A stretch of 64,000 nt of DNA from positions 558,001 through 622,000 of the forward strand of contig NZ_JBDZDN010000001.1 in NCBI RefSeq assembly GCF_040049215.1, written 5' to 3'. The position numbers were made by a program, and so were the translations under genes. This document shows positions 63,045 through 64,000 of this stretch, piece after piece (the stretch's first letter is position 1; each line of letters starts with the position of its first letter). This stretch comes from Mesorhizobium_K sp040049215 (GTDB lineage Bacteria > Pseudomonadota > Alphaproteobacteria > Rhizobiales > Rhizobiaceae). The notes beneath the pieces were generated by a model that was given only the letters and a program-made list of their open reading frames with translations, was not told the DNA's origin and ran no database searches.

Positions 63045-64000
63045 ATGAAAGCGTTTATCCCATTTCAAACCCCCGTCTTCGTCAGGCAAGTCGAGGCCGG
63101 CCGTTACGTCATCCGCGAGGTTTTGGATGTCGCTACGGCTTGTGAGGTGCATCGCTCGTGGATTGGCCGCGAGAAGGCGTGGCGGCGAGCCGCCGAAACG
63201 CTTTCCGAGTGCTTACATGGCAGGGGAACGTCAGAAGCAGCCTGTGCAGCATTCCGCGCCGCCGCAATTGAGGCTGGCTTCTACGTGGAACGGGATGCGG
63301 TGGCGTACTGGCCCAGATCTACGCGCGTCAGGCCGGACGATGACGCCATGTCCCCAATCGAGTCTGAAATTGCGGCATCGGGCATCGTCGACCCCGACTG
63401 GTATGTCGAGTGTAACCCCGATGTTCGCCGCGCGGGCATCGATCCGGTCTTCCATTTTGCGAGGTACGGCTATCGCGAGGGCCGGCAGCCCAACCCTTCG
63501 TTCACCGGGCGCTGGTACGAAAATGCAACGAAAATCATCGAGGCGCCGGCGCGAGAGTTAGGTGCGTCAGTTAGAGACGTAATCGAACGCTCACAAATAG
63601 TCGATCGTGACTGGTACCTGCTGCACCATCCTGACGTAGCAGCGGCTGGCTTTGACCCCGTCCAGCACTTCGCCGAATACGGGATGAGCGAAAACCGACA
63701 GCCGAACGCATTTTTCAGCCCTAGCTGGTATCTCGCAAATCATCCCGAGGTTTCGGATTCCGGGCTCGATCCGGCGCTGCACTATGTCCAGCATGGATCG
63801 CACAAAGGTTTGGACCCACATCCTCTTTTCGACAGCCGGCTCTATTTGCTTGACCGGCCCTATCTTGCGAAGGGCGATGCACTTAAGCACTTTCTGTTCA
63901 GTCGCCGCGCTGGGCAGGCAATCTCCATGCGGTTTCCTGCACCGCCTGTGCCAATTGAACGCTATCCGGAAGCCACGCAGTGGAGGATCGTCACGTCTCC
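63045..64000 (+). CDS. DUF982 domain fused to glycosyltransferase-type N-terminal repeats, open at the right edge
   Basis: The frame from ATG 63045 is open to the window end (318 residues). Residues 1-85 match DUF982, a small rhizobial domain: F-Q-T-P-V-F-V-R, EVLDVATACEVHRSWIGREK, CAAFRAAAIEAGFYVERDA. From about residue 100 come at least three repeats of the form DWYVECNPDVRRAGIDPVFH-F, DWYLLHHPDVAAAGFDPVQH-F, WYLANHPEVSDSGLDPALHY, found before catalytic domains in rhizobial surface-polysaccharide glycosyltransferases. ATG 63348 (MSPIESEI) is an alternative start that would exclude DUF982. The catalytic domain, if present, lies outside. Confidence 0.75.
   Translation, partial: MKAFIPFQTPVFVRQVEAGRYVIREVLDVATACEVHRSWIGREKAWRRAAETLSECLHGRGTSEAACAAFRAAAIEAGFYVERDAVAYWPRSTRVRPDDDAMSPIESEIAASGIVDPDWYVECNPDVRRAGIDPVFHFARYGYREGRQPNPSFTGRWYENATKIIEAPARELGASVRDVIERSQIVDRDWYLLHHPDVAAAGFDPVQHFAEYGMSENRQPNAFFSPSWYLANHPEVSDSGLDPALHYVQHGSHKGLDPHPLFDSRLYLLDRPYLAKGDALKHFLFSRRAGQAISMRFPAPPVPIERYPEATQWRIVTS

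Overview
The window is high-GC alphaproteobacterial DNA and most likely comes from a Mesorhizobium/Aminobacter-type member of the Rhizobiales (Phyllobacteriaceae). Four things point there: a GcrA cell-cycle regulator preceded by a cluster of GANTC (CcrM) sites, a SAM-II riboswitch before metZ, a double-length dCTP deaminase, and a rhamnose operon with the gene order known from Rhizobium leguminosarum (rhaRSTPQUK divergent from rhaDI). The genus is inferred; no rRNA or tRNA gene confirms it.

Layout. 1-6.0 kb: kdpFABC-kdpD high-affinity K+ uptake on the minus strand, with kdpD running off the left edge. 6.2-19 kb: housekeeping genes (dcd, SAM-II-metZ, mmcQ-like, apaG, a frameshifted GFA-family gene, hslO, argF, argD, gcrA, phoU, a cupin, an SDR, a PhoR-like kinase, ppk2). 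19.0-22 kb: an integration scar, made of the 3' end of a glycosyltransferase gene cut by a P4-type integrase, followed by a second, frameshifted recombinase. 22-26.4 kb: an OxyR-like LysR gene divergent from small genes, a TerC-family exporter and an SbtA/SbtB bicarbonate-transport pair. 26.5-34.1 kb: a compact RpoE-ChrR (ECF11, singlet-oxygen type) regulon with DUF2147, DUF2177, DUF1295, DUF1365, a flavin oxidoreductase and two cyclopropane-synthase-family methyltransferases. Four promoter-like elements TGATCC-N17-GTA lie in front of these genes. 34.6-45.3 kb: the complete L-rhamnose uptake and catabolism locus. 45.6-49.9 kb: an accessory module with an orphan gene, two stacked excisionase-type HTH domains and two overlapping tyrosine recombinases. 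50.4-62.6 kb: a signalling-rich region with three class III nucleotide cyclases, one flanked by ferredoxin and Rieske iron-sulfur domains, plus ankyrin and YHS secreted proteins, two methyltransferases beside a broken LysR gene, and an Nramp-like transporter. 63.0 kb to the end: a DUF982 domain fused in frame to tandem repeats of the kind seen at the N-terminus of rhizobial glycosyltransferases, open at the right edge.

How the parts work together. The ECF sigma factor and its zinc anti-sigma sit between two back-to-back promoter-like elements of the same type, so the sigma factor probably drives both arms of a membrane-lipid modification pathway together with DUF2147 and DUF2177. The rha locus is a self-contained sugar pathway (import, mutarotation, isomerisation, phosphorylation, aldol cleavage plus lactaldehyde oxidation) under a DeoR repressor with a nested inverted-repeat operator region.

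Data-quality caution. Five frame breaks in four genes (GFA, a recombinase, SbtB, LysR twice) are each repaired by one base at a short homopolymer, mostly a missing G. Sequencing error is therefore a serious alternative to real pseudogenes. All assignments come from reading the sequence and from family knowledge; no database search was run.
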